A stretch of DNA of 64,000 bases from Ochrobactrum teleogrylli (GCF_006376685.1 NZ_VEWL01000002.1:248001-312000), one strand, 5' to 3'; shown: positions 18,076 to 28,105, counted from the first letter of the stretch. Translations and numbers: made by a program. Notes: a model not told the origin generated them from the letters alone.

Positions 18076-18432
18076 TTAGCGGATGATCGGGCAGCCGCGC
18101 GCATTGGCGAATACAACGCCGCTCGGACGGCCATGGCGGAAGCCGCGCACCTGCACGGATTTGCCACGATAAGCAACCCGCGCATTGCGAATGCCCATGC
18201 GATGCGCCTTCATCTTGGCGGATTCAACAGAGCAGGCAGGGCCACGATAGGCCGGACGTCCATGATGCGGACGACCGCGATAATCGACATTGATAACTGC
18301 GCCATGGGCGGCAGTGCTGACAGCCGGTGTTGTCATTGCAGGCGCGGCATTCGCCGATGCGCCAGCCGAAAAGACGGCGGCAAGACCGAGTGCAGCGGTA
18401 ACGGCAAACGACTTGAGCGAAATAGCGGACAT
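18076..18432 (-). CDS. Small basic secreted protein, function unknown
   Basis: 118 aa from the ATG at 18432, with AGAGG six bases upstream. A signal peptide is clear (MSAISLKSFAVTAALGLAAV, then ANAAPAM). The mature part is rich in Arg, Gly and His (YRGRPHHGRPAYRGP) with two cysteines (one in PACSVESAK, one in ARGCPIIR) that could form a disulphide. The middle MKAHRMGIRNARVAYRGKSV looks folded. I do not recognise a family with a known function; similar small proteins occur in Rhizobiales. Confidence 0.6.
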   Translation of the reverse strand: MSAISLKSFAVTAALGLAAVFSAGASANAAPAMTTPAVSTAAHGAVINVDYRGRPHHGRPAYRGPACSVESAKMKAHRMGIRNARVAYRGKSVQVRGFRHGRPSGVVFANARGCPIIR

Positions 18433-18665
18433 TTTGAACCTCTTCCAATTGAGTGTCAGGCCCTCCGCCTGAGACACCCGATAATTAGAACGAGGAAGAT
18501 GAACGAAACGAAAAGCCTCCGTTCATCTGACATTCAGTTAAGACGAGCGAGACGGATAAGGCAGGAAACCACTGGTAAAACCCATTCAAATTCAAAGAAT
18601 TAAGAGAACTGAAAAGTGCTGCCTGCTCTCTATTAAATTTAAGCAATGTTATAAAGAATGCGCAT

Positions 18666-19112
18666 TCAATCGGGCATGACCATATGATCGAGATAATCCT
18701 CGTCATCTTCCATGTCATGATCGAAGGCGGTTACCTTGCCGCGCACCGAAACGCCCGCCTCATGCACAGTGTCCCGCGAGCCGGAAACCAGCGGATGCCA
18801 CCAGTAAAGGTCGGAGCCTTCCGCAACGAGACGATAAGCGCAGGTCACCGGCAACCAGTCCACTTCATCGACGATTTCCGGCGTCAGGAATACGCAATCC
18901 GGCACGGTGGCCCTGCGGTTTGGATAATCGCGGCACTGGCAGGTTTCAGCATTGAGCAAAGTGCAGGCCACGCTCGTCCAGTAAATCTCGTTGGTGTCGT
19001 CGTCCTGCAATTTATGCAGGCAGCACTGGCCACAACCGTCGCACAGGCTTTCCCACTCGCTGCGGGTCAGCTGATTGAGCTTTTTGGTTTTCCAGAATGG
19101 CTTGTCGGTCAT
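18666..19112 (-). CDS. YcgN family (UPF0260) cysteine cluster protein
   Basis: 148 aa cytosolic protein of the CxxCxxCC group. Cysteines are seen in [12 protein letters not shown] (residues about 24-32), ACTLL, TCQCRDY and PDCVF, then CAYR, suggesting a bound metal or Fe-S centre. The C-terminus is very acidic ([12 protein letters not shown]). E. coli YcgN is of similar length; function unknown. It is monocistronic. Confidence 0.85.
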   Translation of the reverse strand: MTDKPFWKTKKLNQLTRSEWESLCDGCGQCCLHKLQDDDTNEIYWTSVACTLLNAETCQCRDYPNRRATVPDCVFLTPEIVDEVDWLPVTCAYRLVAEGSDLYWWHPLVSGSRDTVHEAGVSVRGKVTAFDHDMEDDEDYLDHMVMPD

Positions 19113-19347
19113 GTCTGAGCCTATATCGGAAATATGTCGGGAATAGCGTGGACAAATCGCCGCCCTGACTGGAGCTGATGCATACGGCTAATTGACTATT
19201 GAAAGCCCGGCCTGCCTGGGCTAAGTCAGAAGCATCATTCCCATGATCGTAAGCGTCTAACGTCAGGCAACGCATCAACCGACCGGAAACGGCCGCCGAT
19301 GCACTGACGTTGTGTTCCGTTTTCCGCTCTGAATTCCAGGTACTATC

Positions 19348-19608
19348 ATGCCAAATTCTGACACGCCGCGTCGCAGGAAACTGCCAGCGCATTATGCGTC
19401 TTTCGTCATGCCGCTCATTCTTTCGATGCTGATGACACTGGTGGTCTCGCTGATCGCAACCGCGAAAAGCCTCGGCCTCACCCATCCCGATCTCGCATCC
19501 AACTGGATGAGTTCATGGGTGGTTTCGTGGATCGTGGCTTTCCCGGTTCTGCTGATGCTTCTGCCGATTGTGCGCAAAATGGTTGCCTTTGTGTGCCATC
19601 CGGATTGA
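19348..19608 (+). CDS. DUF2798 membrane protein
   Basis: 86 aa with two hydrophobic helices (about 19-41 and 55-76) typical of DUF2798, function unknown. ATG at 19348 follows AGGTACTATC. The end is MVAFVCHPD. It is followed by a strong palindromic terminator shared with the convergent hlyU-type gene. Confidence 0.7.
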   Translation: MPNSDTPRRRKLPAHYASFVMPLILSMLMTLVVSLIATAKSLGLTHPDLASNWMSSWVVSWIVAFPVLLMLLPIVRKMVAFVCHPD

Positions 19609-19634
19609 TCCGATCATCGGGACAGTCTCAATAA

Positions 19635-19668
19635 AAAGCGCCGCGCATGGACCCATGCGCGGCGCTTT
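19635..19668. terminator. Long bidirectional terminator
   Basis: Nearly perfect palindrome with arms AAAGCGCCGCGCATGG/CCATGCGCGGCGCTTT and a 2-nt centre, between the convergent DUF2798 and HlyU family genes. Confidence 0.85.
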
Positions 19669-19686
19669 CATTTGCAATCGAGACGA

Positions 19687-19980
19687 TCAGCGGAAGATAT
19701 GCTCGCCCTGCTCGTCAACGATCTGGCGACCCTTGTTCAGCGCAATGCTGGCGGCATCCTCGATGCCGGGGCAACGGTCAGCGCGAACGAAGCGATATTC
19801 CTTCAATTCACCATTGATCGTTTTGGAAATCACACCGCACACCTGATACTGACCGCCTTCGCTGTAAGGCGTGGCGACGATCAGAAAATCCTTGTGCTCG
19901 GTACGACCGGCCTCTTTCGGCTCCGCTGATTTCTCAGCGGCTTCACCACCGCCGCCGAACAGACGCTTCAGGAACGACAT
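19687..19980 (-). CDS. HlyU family protein
   Basis: 97 aa. The N-terminus MSFLKRLFGGGG is the typical HlyU family start, followed by an acidic low-complexity stretch and the core HKDFLIVATPYSEGGQYQVCG and FVRADRCPGIEDAAS. HlyU was described as a haemolysin regulator in Vibrio, but most family members have no known role. GGGAGG lies just upstream of its ATG. It starts 14 bases after the rpoD stop codon and is probably co-transcribed with rpoD. Confidence 0.75.
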   Translation of the reverse strand: MSFLKRLFGGGGEAAEKSAEPKEAGRTEHKDFLIVATPYSEGGQYQVCGVISKTINGELKEYRFVRADRCPGIEDAASIALNKGRQIVDEQGEHIFR

Positions 19981-19994
19981 GGTTTCCTCCCGTT

Positions 19995-22016
19995 TTAAGA
20001 ATCGAGGAACGAACGCAGCTTGCGCGAACGGCTCGGATGCTTGAGCTTGCGCAGCGCCTTCGCTTCGATCTGACGGATACGTTCACGGGTAACCGAGAAC
20101 TGCTGGCCGACTTCTTCGAGCGTGTGGTCGGTGTTCATACCGATACCGAACCGCATACGCAGAACGCGTTCTTCACGCGGCGTCAGCGAAGCGAGAACAC
20201 GGGTCGTCGTATCGCGCAGATTCGCCTGAATGGCGGCGTCGATCGGCAGCAGTGCGTTCTTGTCCTCGATGAAATCACCCAGATGTGAATCTTCCTCGTC
20301 GCCGACTGGCGTTTCGAGAGAGATCGGCTCCTTGGCGATCTTCAGCACCTTGCGCACTTTTTCGAGCGGCATGGCAAGCTTTTCGGCCAGTTCTTCCGGC
20401 GTCGGCTCACGACCGATTTCGTGCAGCATCTGGCGCGACGTGCGGACGATCTTGTTGATCGTTTCGATCATGTGCACCGGAATACGGATGGTGCGCGCCT
20501 GATCGGCAATCGAACGGGTGATCGCCTGACGAATCCACCAGGTCGCATAGGTCGAGAACTTGTAACCGCGACGGTATTCGAACTTGTCGACCGCTTTCAT
20601 CAGGCCGATATTGCCTTCCTGAATGAGATCGAGGAACTGGAGACCACGGTTCGTGTACTTCTTGGCAATGGAAATCACGAGACGCAGATTGGCCTCGACC
20701 ATTTCCTTCTTGGCGATGCTGGCTTCGCGTTCGCCCTTCTGTACCTGATTGACGATGCGGCGGAATTCGCCGATCGAAATCGCGGTTTCAGTGGCGAGGT
20801 TCTGAATTTCGCTGCGCAGACGGGCAATCGTACCCACTTCCTTGGCGGCAAAATCCTTCCAGCCGCGAGCCGATAGCAGACCGACGCGCTCAACCCAGTT
20901 CGGATCGAGTTCGTGGCCCTGATATTCCTTCAGGAACTCATCGCGACGCACGCCGAAGGATTCAGCCAGACGCAGAAGCTTGCCTTCGTTCTGAACCAGA
21001 CGCTTATTGATATCGTAGAGCTGTTCGACGAGCTGTTCGATACGATTCTGATTGAGAGAGAGCGACTTCACGGCGGTGATCAGCTCGTCTTTCAGTTCCT
21101 TGTAGCGGCGCTCCTGGCTGGAGGAGAGTTCGCCGGTCGCGGCCAGACGGCCTTCAACCTGCTGGTCCTGCAGCTTGCGCAGCTTCTTGTAGGTATCGGC
21201 GATGAGGTCGAGCGTTTCCATGACCTGTGGGCGCAGTTCGGCTTCCATGGCCGCCAGCGACAGGTTGGCTTCGTCCTCGTCCTCTTCTTCCTCTTCCGCT
21301 GGCATGTCGCCGCCGACATTGGTGATGTCGTCGTCGTCACGCGAACGGCGCGCGGGCTTGTCGTCGCGCGGGCGTTCTTCTTCCACGCGCTCGATCACCG
21401 GCGCCTGCTTGGCTTCCGGACCGGCATAGGTGGTTTCAAGGTCGATGATTTCGCGCAGGAGAATGTTGGATTCATTCAACTGATCGCGCCAGATGATGAT
21501 GGCCTGGAAAGTCAGCGGGCTTTCGCACAGCCCGGCAATCATCGTTTCGCGACCGGCTTCGATGCGCTTTGCGATGGCGATTTCGCCTTCGCGCGACAGA
21601 AGCTCCACCGAACCCATTTCGCGCAGATACATGCGCACGGGGTCGTCGGTGCGGTCCGTCGGCTCTTTCTTGGTCGTCGTAGTGGCAACGGCAGTACCGC
21701 CAGCCTCGACCAGATCGCCGCCTTCTTCCGCGTCGTCGTCGTTGTTGTTTTCTTCGCGATCGTTGTCTTGCTCGTCGTCTTCAACGACGTTGATGCCCAT
21801 GTCGGAAAGCATGGCCATGGTATCTTCGATCTGCTCCGACGTCACTTCCTCGGAAGGAAGAACGGCGTTCAGCTCGTCCATGGTCACATAGCCACGCTTC
21901 TTCGCGACCTTGATCATCTTCTTGACAGCATCGTCAGAAAGGTCGAGAAGCGGACCGTCGGCAGCACCTTCGCGCTCGACTTCGGCTTCTTCGTTTTCCT
22001 TAACCTTCGTTGCCAT
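19995..22016 (-). CDS. rpoD: RNA polymerase primary sigma factor RpoD
   Basis: Housekeeping sigma-70 factor, 673 aa. Region 1.1 is at about 20-90, followed by a very acidic, Asn/Asp/Glu-rich stretch (about 90-115) and a second acidic stretch in the non-conserved region (near 230-250). Region 2 shows [20 protein letters not shown] and [19 protein letters not shown], region 3 [10 protein letters not shown], and region 4.2 the helix-turn-helix [20 protein letters not shown]. It is downstream of dnaG on the same strand, the order of the classical macromolecular synthesis operon, but with a 555-base gap. GGAG lies upstream of the ATG. Confidence 0.98.
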   Translation of the reverse strand: MATKVKENEEAEVEREGAADGPLLDLSDDAVKKMIKVAKKRGYVTMDELNAVLPSEEVTSEQIEDTMAMLSDMGINVVEDDEQDNDREENNNDDDAEEGGDLVEAGGTAVATTTTKKEPTDRTDDPVRMYLREMGSVELLSREGEIAIAKRIEAGRETMIAGLCESPLTFQAIIIWRDQLNESNILLREIIDLETTYAGPEAKQAPVIERVEEERPRDDKPARRSRDDDDITNVGGDMPAEEEEEDEDEANLSLAAMEAELRPQVMETLDLIADTYKKLRKLQDQQVEGRLAATGELSSSQERRYKELKDELITAVKSLSLNQNRIEQLVEQLYDINKRLVQNEGKLLRLAESFGVRRDEFLKEYQGHELDPNWVERVGLLSARGWKDFAAKEVGTIARLRSEIQNLATETAISIGEFRRIVNQVQKGEREASIAKKEMVEANLRLVISIAKKYTNRGLQFLDLIQEGNIGLMKAVDKFEYRRGYKFSTYATWWIRQAITRSIADQARTIRIPVHMIETINKIVRTSRQMLHEIGREPTPEELAEKLAMPLEKVRKVLKIAKEPISLETPVGDEEDSHLGDFIEDKNALLPIDAAIQANLRDTTTRVLASLTPREERVLRMRFGIGMNTDHTLEEVGQQFSVTRERIRQIEAKALRKLKHPSRSRKLRSFLDS

Positions 22017-22571
22017 ATGTTCTTCTCCAGGCGACCCCGGTCGCTTTTAAGATATATAGAGTGTCCGAACGGTTTTGCGAGCCTGCAAGCCGCCGGTTGA
22101 TTCTGCGAGTAGCTGATTTGCCGTTAATGGCGGATTAACCCTGCCCTCGGTATCAGGCTCCATCGTGATCGATTTTCTGTGGGCAGAGCCGGTGACATCA
22201 CGTCATCGCAACGGTTTTTTGCCCTTGTTCCGCATCCCGCTTCACACGGAGCAGAGGTATCGGAACATCATCGGTATCCGTTCTATCCTTGTTCGAACTG
22301 TCGTGATTCCGTCATTTACGCCATTCGTCAAGAGCGACTCACCTGATTCGCCCTTAAAAAGCGAATCATTTGTTGTCGCGGCCCATCCGCGGGCTAGAAC
22401 TGTTCCGGTTAAAACGGAATCGTGAAACCGCTCTATCTTTTTGTTTTTACGCATTATCCTACGCAAAACCGCTACGCACTTTTGCTGGAAATGCTCTAAT
22501 TAGAGCGCTATTGGCCGTCCGCAACCCCTTATTCCCGGTACTTTCCCATAAAGTGATTCGGGCAATCCGAA
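22017..22571. promoter_or_regulatory. rpoD upstream region between dnaG and rpoD
   Basis: About 555 bases with no supported gene. It must contain the rpoD promoter on the minus strand, close to 22020-22150. The part next to dnaG holds a degenerate RIME-like repeat (22396-22506). No clear dnaG terminator is seen. Confidence 0.5.
22396..22506. repeat. RIME-like two-palindrome repeat, degenerate copy
   Basis: The order of blocks (TTCCGGTTAAAACGGAA palindrome, then GCTCTATCTTTTTGTTTTTACGCAT, then a second half ending GGAAATGCTCTA) is the same as in the copy at 51111-51208, where the words differ but the layout and the CTTTATCTATTTGTTTCTACGCATG centre agree. Confidence 0.65.
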
Positions 22572-24536
22572 TCAGAAACCGCCGGGAGAGCGTCCGGACG
22601 ACAGACCGAAACCGTCGATCAGGGCTTCGGTCGCATCTGCCTTTAAAATCTGATTTTGTATATCGATGAGGCGCGCATAAAGTTCGCCCGTCTCATCGGT
22701 TTCCAGTGCGGCCTCCACGGCTCGCAGCTCCTTATGTAGTGTGCGGGCGCGCTGATGCAAGTGAAGCGCCTGCCGCAAAGCTTCCCGCGCATCGTCTTCC
22801 GCCGCAAGCGCGGATGCGGTCCAGAGCCTTGCGCCCTTCACCGCCTGTTCCAGCGTTTCGATCAGATCGCGATGCCCGGCGCCGACCAGCGCGTGACGCA
22901 TGGCCAGACCATCGTCCACATGGTTGGAGGCCAGAACGTCGAGCATGGCCAGATGCAGCGCCTTCAACGCATCATGCGCCAGATCAAGCCCGGCAATCGT
23001 TTCGAAATCTTCTTCGATCAGGCGCGGATGGTTCATCAGCGTCAGTACGATTGCCGTTTCCCGCAGCGGCGCATGGGTGCCCGCACCGGGACGCCCGCCT
23101 TTGACCAGCGTGGAACGAACAAGGCTGTCGGAGATCGTCAATCGCCCGCCGCCGCCCATGCCAGGGGCGCCACGTCCGCGCCCATTGTCGTTGCGGCGGT
23201 TGAACGACCCATTGCGCTGGCCGCCCTGCTGCCGCCCCTGCCCGAAGAATGCCTGGGCGCGTTCGCGCATATCCTGACCGTAATGGCGGCGAATATCCTC
23301 ATTGGCGATGCGGCTGGTTATCTCGCGCAAACGCGCTTCCAGTTCGGCGCGCTTTTCCGGCGTGTCGAACACGCCGCCCACGGTTTCGCGGGTCCAGATC
23401 ATGTCGACCAGCGGCTTGGCGTCACGCAGCACGGCCTGAAACGCCGCCGGACCTTCCGCCTTGACCAGATCGTCCGGGTCCTGTCCTTCCGGCAACAGCG
23501 CAAAGCGCAGCGACTTGCCCGGCTGCAAGGTCGGCAGACCAAGATCGGCGGCGCGATAGGCAGCGCGAAGCCCCGCACCGTCACCATCGAAGCAAAGCAC
23601 CGGTTCCGGGCTGATGCGCCAGAGAAGTTCGAGCTGTTCTTCGGTCAGCGCCGTACCGAGCGGCGCCACGACGTGGTGGAAACCCGCCTGCGCCAGCGCG
23701 ATCACATCCATATAGCCTTCGACGGCGATGATCGGCTTGGCCGGTTCGCCATTTTGTGGCTGGCAGGCCTTGCGTGCGCGCAGACCGTTATAAAGCACCC
23801 GCCCCTTGTGGAAGAGTTCGGTTTCCGGCGAGTTCAGATATTTGGCAGGCGCATCGGCAGAAAGTGCGCGGCCGCCGAATGCGATGATGCGTCCGCGCAA
23901 ATCCTCGATGGGGAACATCACGCGGTCGCGGAAGCGGTCATAGGAAACGGCAATGCCCTCGCCATGCACCACGAGGCCGCAAGCCTCGATCTGCTCGCGC
24001 GATACGCCCTTGCCCGCCAGAAACTCTTTCAGGGCATTGCGCGATTCCGGCGCATAGCCCATGCGGAACGCCTGTTGCGTCGCGCTGGAAAGGCCACGGT
24101 CGCGCAGATAGGCGCGCGCCTTGGCACCGGCAGCACTCTGTAGCTGCGCCTCGAAAAACTGCGCCGCCAGTTCCATCACGTCATAAAGCGTTGCGCGCTC
24201 AGCCTCACGCTTTTCCATTTCAGGATCGCGCGCTGGCATCGGCACGCCCGCCATATCGGCCACGCGCTCCACGGCTTCGGGAAAGCTCAAGCCTTCCAGT
24301 TCGGTCAGAAACTTGAAGTGATCGCCAGTCACGCCGCAGCCGAAACAGTGGTAACGTCCCTTGCGGTCTTCGCAGTGGAAGCTCGGCGTGTTTTCGCCAT
24401 GGAACGGACAACAGGCCCAGAAATCGCCCTTCGGCGGATTGCTCTTTTTGCGGTCGAACGAAACCCGTGCTCCGATCAGCGTCGAGATCGGCACACGATC
24501 TCTGATCTCATCGAGAAAGGAGGGTGGGAAACGCAT
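22572..24536 (-). CDS. dnaG: DNA primase DnaG
   Basis: Makes RNA primers for chromosome replication. 654 aa from the ATG at 24536 (MRFPPSFLDEIRDRVPIS); a frame 37 codons longer is not supported by the family. The N-terminal zinc ribbon is CPFHGENTPSFHC...CFGC (near 40-64). The TOPRIM domain has VEGYMDVIAL and CFDGDGAG. A Gly/Arg/Asn-rich linker (about 435-465, QGRQQGGQRNGSF) separates it from the C-terminal helicase-binding domain, longer than in E. coli (581 aa total). It lies upstream of rpoD on the same strand. Confidence 0.97.
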   Translation of the reverse strand: MRFPPSFLDEIRDRVPISTLIGARVSFDRKKSNPPKGDFWACCPFHGENTPSFHCEDRKGRYHCFGCGVTGDHFKFLTELEGLSFPEAVERVADMAGVPMPARDPEMEKREAERATLYDVMELAAQFFEAQLQSAAGAKARAYLRDRGLSSATQQAFRMGYAPESRNALKEFLAGKGVSREQIEACGLVVHGEGIAVSYDRFRDRVMFPIEDLRGRIIAFGGRALSADAPAKYLNSPETELFHKGRVLYNGLRARKACQPQNGEPAKPIIAVEGYMDVIALAQAGFHHVVAPLGTALTEEQLELLWRISPEPVLCFDGDGAGLRAAYRAADLGLPTLQPGKSLRFALLPEGQDPDDLVKAEGPAAFQAVLRDAKPLVDMIWTRETVGGVFDTPEKRAELEARLREITSRIANEDIRRHYGQDMRERAQAFFGQGRQQGGQRNGSFNRRNDNGRGRGAPGMGGGGRLTISDSLVRSTLVKGGRPGAGTHAPLRETAIVLTLMNHPRLIEEDFETIAGLDLAHDALKALHLAMLDVLASNHVDDGLAMRHALVGAGHRDLIETLEQAVKGARLWTASALAAEDDAREALRQALHLHQRARTLHKELRAVEAALETDETGELYARLIDIQNQILKADATEALIDGFGLSSGRSPGGF

Positions 24537-24706
24537 TACAGATTTCACTTTCAGCTCGGCCCGACAGCGGGCGTGTCTTCCATAGAGTATATAGGCGCGC
24601 AGGCTCTGACAGTCCATCGCGCGCGCATAACCCTCCCCGCTAATCACAGTCTTCTGCCCAGACTGTTTGACAACCTGTTCGACGAGCCTGCTCTACGGTC
24701 ACGCAG

Positions 24707-24724
24707 CTGTCACAAAACTGTCAT
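24707..24724 (+). promoter_or_regulatory. PHO box (PhoB binding site) upstream of the Na/Pi cotransporter
   Basis: CTGTCAC at 24707-24713 and CTGTCAT at 24718-24724 are separated by AAAA, the 7+4+7 arrangement of the PhoB consensus. The box is 148 bases before the start codon of a phosphate transporter, and an A/T-rich stretch follows it. The match and the gene's role support each other. Confidence 0.8.
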
Positions 24725-24872
24725 ATAACTTTTACATTCAGCGTAAGCCGGTTGATTTTATGCGCGAATAAGCCCATATCTCTTGGATATTTAATTAGCC
24801 GGAACATAATTTCTTCGTTTTATGAGATAATTCTAGCTTTCAACGTCAACCGCCAACCGAAGGGATTTCGCC

Positions 24873-26552
24873 GTGAACGGTTCTTTGGTCCTTTTGCATC
24901 TTGCCGGCGCTGTCGCCCTTCTTTTGTGGGCCACCCGCATGGTGCGAACCGGGGTAGAGCGCGCTTATGGCGACCGTCTGCGCAGACGCCTGCGCAACCA
25001 GATGCAGAACCCGCTTTTGTCGGTCGCCTTTGGTCTGGTGCTTGCGGTTGCCCTGCAAAGCTCGACGGCGGTGACACTTCTGGTCGGTTCCTTCGTGGGA
25101 TCTGGCTTCGTCAGCGGCGTTGCGGGACTGATGGCGGTGCGCGGCGGCGAACTCGGCTCGGCGCTGGTCGTCAAGATTTTGAGCTATGACCTGACCATTC
25201 TCGTTCCGCTCTGCCTTGTGATAGGCACCGGCATTTTCATGACCACCGAGCGCCGCGACTGGCGGCAGATCGGGCGCATTCTGGTCGGCATCGGCCTTCT
25301 GATCATGTCGCTGGAAATGACCGGGCAAGCGACCGAGCCCCTGCGCCAGAGCGAGCTTCTGCCAGTGATCGTCGATTATCTGTCGAGCGATCCGATCACC
25401 ACCTATCTGCTGGCCGCACTGATGACATGGCTGTTCCATTCCAGCGTCGCAGCCGTCATCCTGCTGACCACCTTCGCATCGCGCGGCCTCATCGATCCGG
25501 AACTGGCCGTGGTCATGGTGCTGGGCGTCAATCTCGGTTCCTCGATCATCGCGCCGATCCTCACCCGCAATGCTCCGCCGGAAACCCGCGTGGTGCCACT
25601 CGGCAATCTTCTGATGCGCGGTGCAGGCTCGCTGGTGATGCTGGTGCTTTACGAGACCTTCAAGCCGTCGATTGCCTTTCTCGGCGCTGATCCCGTATCG
25701 CAGGTGGTCAACGCACATATCCTGTTCAACGTGATTGTCATGGTGGCGGGTATCCCGCTCTCCGGGCTGGTTCTGCGCACCACCGAAGCGCTTGTTCGCC
25801 TCAATGCCGACAAGACGGCTGCACCGGCGCAGCCGCTGGAAATGGAAGAATATAGCGCCCTCGACATAAGCGTACTTGATCGCCCATCGCAGGCGCTGGC
25901 CAACGCCACCCGCGAAGTCGTCGGCGTCTGCGATACCGTCGAGGTGATGCTGCGTCGTATCATCGACCTCTACGAAAAGCCGGATCAGGCCCGCATCAAC
26001 GAACTCGCCGCCCTCGACGATCGCGTGGACAAGAAACATGCCGCTATCAAGCTTTATCTGACGCGGCTTGCCTCGCATGATCTCAACGAGTTTGAGGCGC
26101 TTCGGATGCAGGAACTGCTCGGCGCCTGCGTGAAGCTCGAACAGGTGGGCGACATCATCGTGCGCAACATGCTGGCGCAGGTGCAAAAGAAGATGGACCA
26201 CAAGCTGGAATTCACCGAGGAAGGCTGGGCAGAACTCAGCCACTTCCACGCCATGGTTCTGGCCAATGCGCATCTGGCGTTCAACGTGGTCGTCTCACGT
26301 GACGGGCGCACGGCGCGCCAGCTCGTTCAGGAAAAGGATCGGCTGCGCGAACTGGAAAAGCAGACCAGCCTGCGCCACTTCTCGCGTCTGCGCGAAGGCT
26401 CAACCCGCAGCATCGAGACCAGCACCATCCATCTCGATACGATCCGCGACCTGAAGCAGATCAATTCGCTGCTGGCTTCGATGGCCTATCCGGTGCTGGA
26501 AGAACAGGGCCTCCTGAGCGAAACGCGACTCAAGACCGCCAAGCAGAGCTAA
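24873..26552 (+). CDS. Na/Pi cotransporter family protein with C-terminal PhoU-like domain
   Basis: Inner membrane protein of 559 aa, of the NptA/YjbB type, thought to move inorganic phosphate with sodium. GTG start at 24873 with AAGGG nine bases upstream. The membrane half carries the inverted family repeats: ALQSSTAVTLLVGSFVGSG (about 60-78) and the second FHSSVAAVILLTTFASRG (about 189-206). From about residue 335 the protein is soluble and helical, like PhoU (VCDTVEVMLRRIIDLYEKPD, LVQEKDRLRELEKQTSLRHF). The PHO box upstream implies induction by phosphate starvation. Direction of transport is not fixed by sequence: E. coli YjbB acts in export. Confidence 0.88.
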   Translation: MNGSLVLLHLAGAVALLLWATRMVRTGVERAYGDRLRRRLRNQMQNPLLSVAFGLVLAVALQSSTAVTLLVGSFVGSGFVSGVAGLMAVRGGELGSALVVKILSYDLTILVPLCLVIGTGIFMTTERRDWRQIGRILVGIGLLIMSLEMTGQATEPLRQSELLPVIVDYLSSDPITTYLLAALMTWLFHSSVAAVILLTTFASRGLIDPELAVVMVLGVNLGSSIIAPILTRNAPPETRVVPLGNLLMRGAGSLVMLVLYETFKPSIAFLGADPVSQVVNAHILFNVIVMVAGIPLSGLVLRTTEALVRLNADKTAAPAQPLEMEEYSALDISVLDRPSQALANATREVVGVCDTVEVMLRRIIDLYEKPDQARINELAALDDRVDKKHAAIKLYLTRLASHDLNEFEALRMQELLGACVKLEQVGDIIVRNMLAQVQKKMDHKLEFTEEGWAELSHFHAMVLANAHLAFNVVVSRDGRTARQLVQEKDRLRELEKQTSLRHFSRLREGSTRSIETSTIHLDTIRDLKQINSLLASMAYPVLEEQGLLSETRLKTAKQS

Positions 26553-26557
26553 CGCCG

Positions 26558-27115
26558 TTAAAACGCGATATCGGCAGCGTTGGCCGTGCGTCCGCGGGTG
26601 CTTCCTGCCCGGAACCCGTTAAGCGTTTCATTGTGATGCGCCACGATATCGGCGAACTGCAAGCTCGCCGTATCGCCCGTCGTGTGCCCGTCGGCAATCA
26701 ATGTCACATCATAGCCGAGCGAGATCGCGTGACGAACCGCTGTATCAACGCAATATTCGGTCTGGCAACCGCCGATGACCAGATGCGTTATCGCCAACGC
26801 ACGCAGCCGGTCCTGAAGCTCTGTTTCGTGGAATGAATCGCAGCTCGTCTTTTCAACCACGATGTCGTTGGTCAGCGGCGCCAGTTCGGTCCGGATTGCC
26901 CAACCCGGCGTACCTTTTTCAAGCACGTCGCCCGGCCCGCCGTCATGCTGCACGAGAATCACGGGAATGCCCGCAGAACGCGCCCGCGCTTTCACGTCGC
27001 TCAATCGGGCGACAACTTCCTCCAGCGCGCGATCAATCACAGGCTGACGCTCAGGCGTACCCATCCCGGCTACAATATCGTTTTGGACATCAATGATAAG
27101 CAGAGCGGTGGCCAT
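26558..27115 (-). CDS. Isochorismatase-like cysteine hydrolase
   Basis: 185 aa from the ATG at 27115 (MATALLIIDVQNDIVAGMG); the longer frame to 27160 lacks support. Catalytic triad candidates are D9 in LIIDVQND, the Lys of VVEKTSCDSF and the nucleophilic Cys in GGCQTEYCVDTA. It belongs to the same fold as PncA, but the substrate is unknown. Its stop codon is 5 bases from the end of the Na/Pi transporter gene on the other strand. Confidence 0.8.
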   Translation of the reverse strand: MATALLIIDVQNDIVAGMGTPERQPVIDRALEEVVARLSDVKARARSAGIPVILVQHDGGPGDVLEKGTPGWAIRTELAPLTNDIVVEKTSCDSFHETELQDRLRALAITHLVIGGCQTEYCVDTAVRHAISLGYDVTLIADGHTTGDTASLQFADIVAHHNETLNGFRAGSTRGRTANAADIAF

Positions 27116-27181
27116 GACAAACAATCTCGCTGACTGATTTCGATTGCGCCCGCATAACATCCAGATAGCGCGAACAACAAG

Positions 27182-27206
27182 AAGGCCCCGCTTTGAACGG
27201 GGCCTT
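27182..27206 (-). terminator. Terminator of the yqeY gene
   Basis: Stem AAGGCCCCG/CGGGGCCTT with a 7-nt loop, located 25 bases after the yqeY stop on the minus strand. Confidence 0.75.
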
Positions 27207-27230
27207 TTGATGTCGTATGAGAACGGCTTT

Positions 27231-27683
27231 CTACTGCAAAAGCGATTTCACCAGTGCGCTTGCCTTGGTGAAGTCCATCTGGCCTGCATAGCGTTCCTTG
27301 AGGATCGCCATGCACTTGCCCATGTCGCGCAGCCCCTGCGCGCCGATTTCGGCGATAACGTCCTCGCAAGCCTTCTTCACTTCTTCCTCGGTCATCTGCT
27401 GCGGCAGAAACTCGGAGATAATGACGATTTCCTCGCGCTCGGCTTCCGCCAGCTCAATGCGGCTGCCTTCTTCATAGATGCGCGCCGATTCTTCGCGCTG
27501 CTTGACCATCTTGCCGAGAATACCCAGCAATTCCTCATCTCCGACCGGGTCCTTGCCGGCGGAACGGTTGGCGATATCGCGGTCCTTCACGGCGGCCAGG
27601 ATGAGGCGCAGCGTCGATGTGCGGCGCTTTTCATGCGCCTTGAGCGCGGTTGTGAGGGCCTGGGAAATCTCCTGGCGAAGCAT
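27231..27683 (-). CDS. GatB/YqeY domain protein
   Basis: 150 aa, a soluble helical protein with the tRNA-binding-like YqeY fold found at the C-terminus of GatB. The start MLRQEISQALTTALKAHEKR and central VGDEELLGILGKMVKQREESA and FLPQQMTEEEV are typical. AGGAG lies upstream of the ATG at 27683. Role uncertain; often found near dnaG and rpoD, as here. Confidence 0.88.
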   Translation of the reverse strand: MLRQEISQALTTALKAHEKRRTSTLRLILAAVKDRDIANRSAGKDPVGDEELLGILGKMVKQREESARIYEEGSRIELAEAEREEIVIISEFLPQQMTEEEVKKACEDVIAEIGAQGLRDMGKCMAILKERYAGQMDFTKASALVKSLLQ

Positions 27684-28105
27684 CGAATGTCTCCTGACGG
27701 TGTTTGTCTCTTCTTACCCGCAACGTGATCCATAAAGCAATCGCGTGCTGCTACGAGCTGTCCGAACTACCCGCCCGTAGAACAATAATGCGATCATTAT
27801 CGCGATTATTTCCCGATTGGGTACGCTCGGACGATTGACCCGGCAACCAAGTTTCTTTATTGATCAAGGCTTAGCAGGACATCGGTACATGCTGGCAGTG
27901 GGAGGTTTGAAATCCCCGCTGCTTTTTGGCGCATATATGATCCCGTCGCCCGTTGGCGCGTATATGACCATTGACGCCCCATCTTTCAAGCCATTCGCCC
28001 GGTAACAGGGGTGGACCTGGCGGGTTGGAACGCGAGCGTGTGCGGAAGCTAAAACATTAAACGTGGCACGGATTTAGGTGCTGCAATTTAAACAGGAGTG
28101 CAAAC
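27684..28105. promoter_or_regulatory. Divergent region between yqeY and carA with a 27-bp-spaced direct repeat
   Basis: About 420 bases without a gene. The 15-base word TTGGCGC(A/G)TATATGA occurs at 27926-27940 and 27953-27967, one mismatch, 27 bases apart, about 140-180 bases before carA. It may be an operator for carA or chance. Confidence 0.4.

Noticed and set aside
20913-22100. 395-codon open frame antisense to rpoD
   Set aside because: Composition (runs of Val, Phe, Leu from acidic codons on the other strand) shows it is the shadow of rpoD acidic stretches.
22755-24143. 462-codon open frame antisense to dnaG
   Set aside because: Shadow of dnaG; no start site and no recognisable domain.
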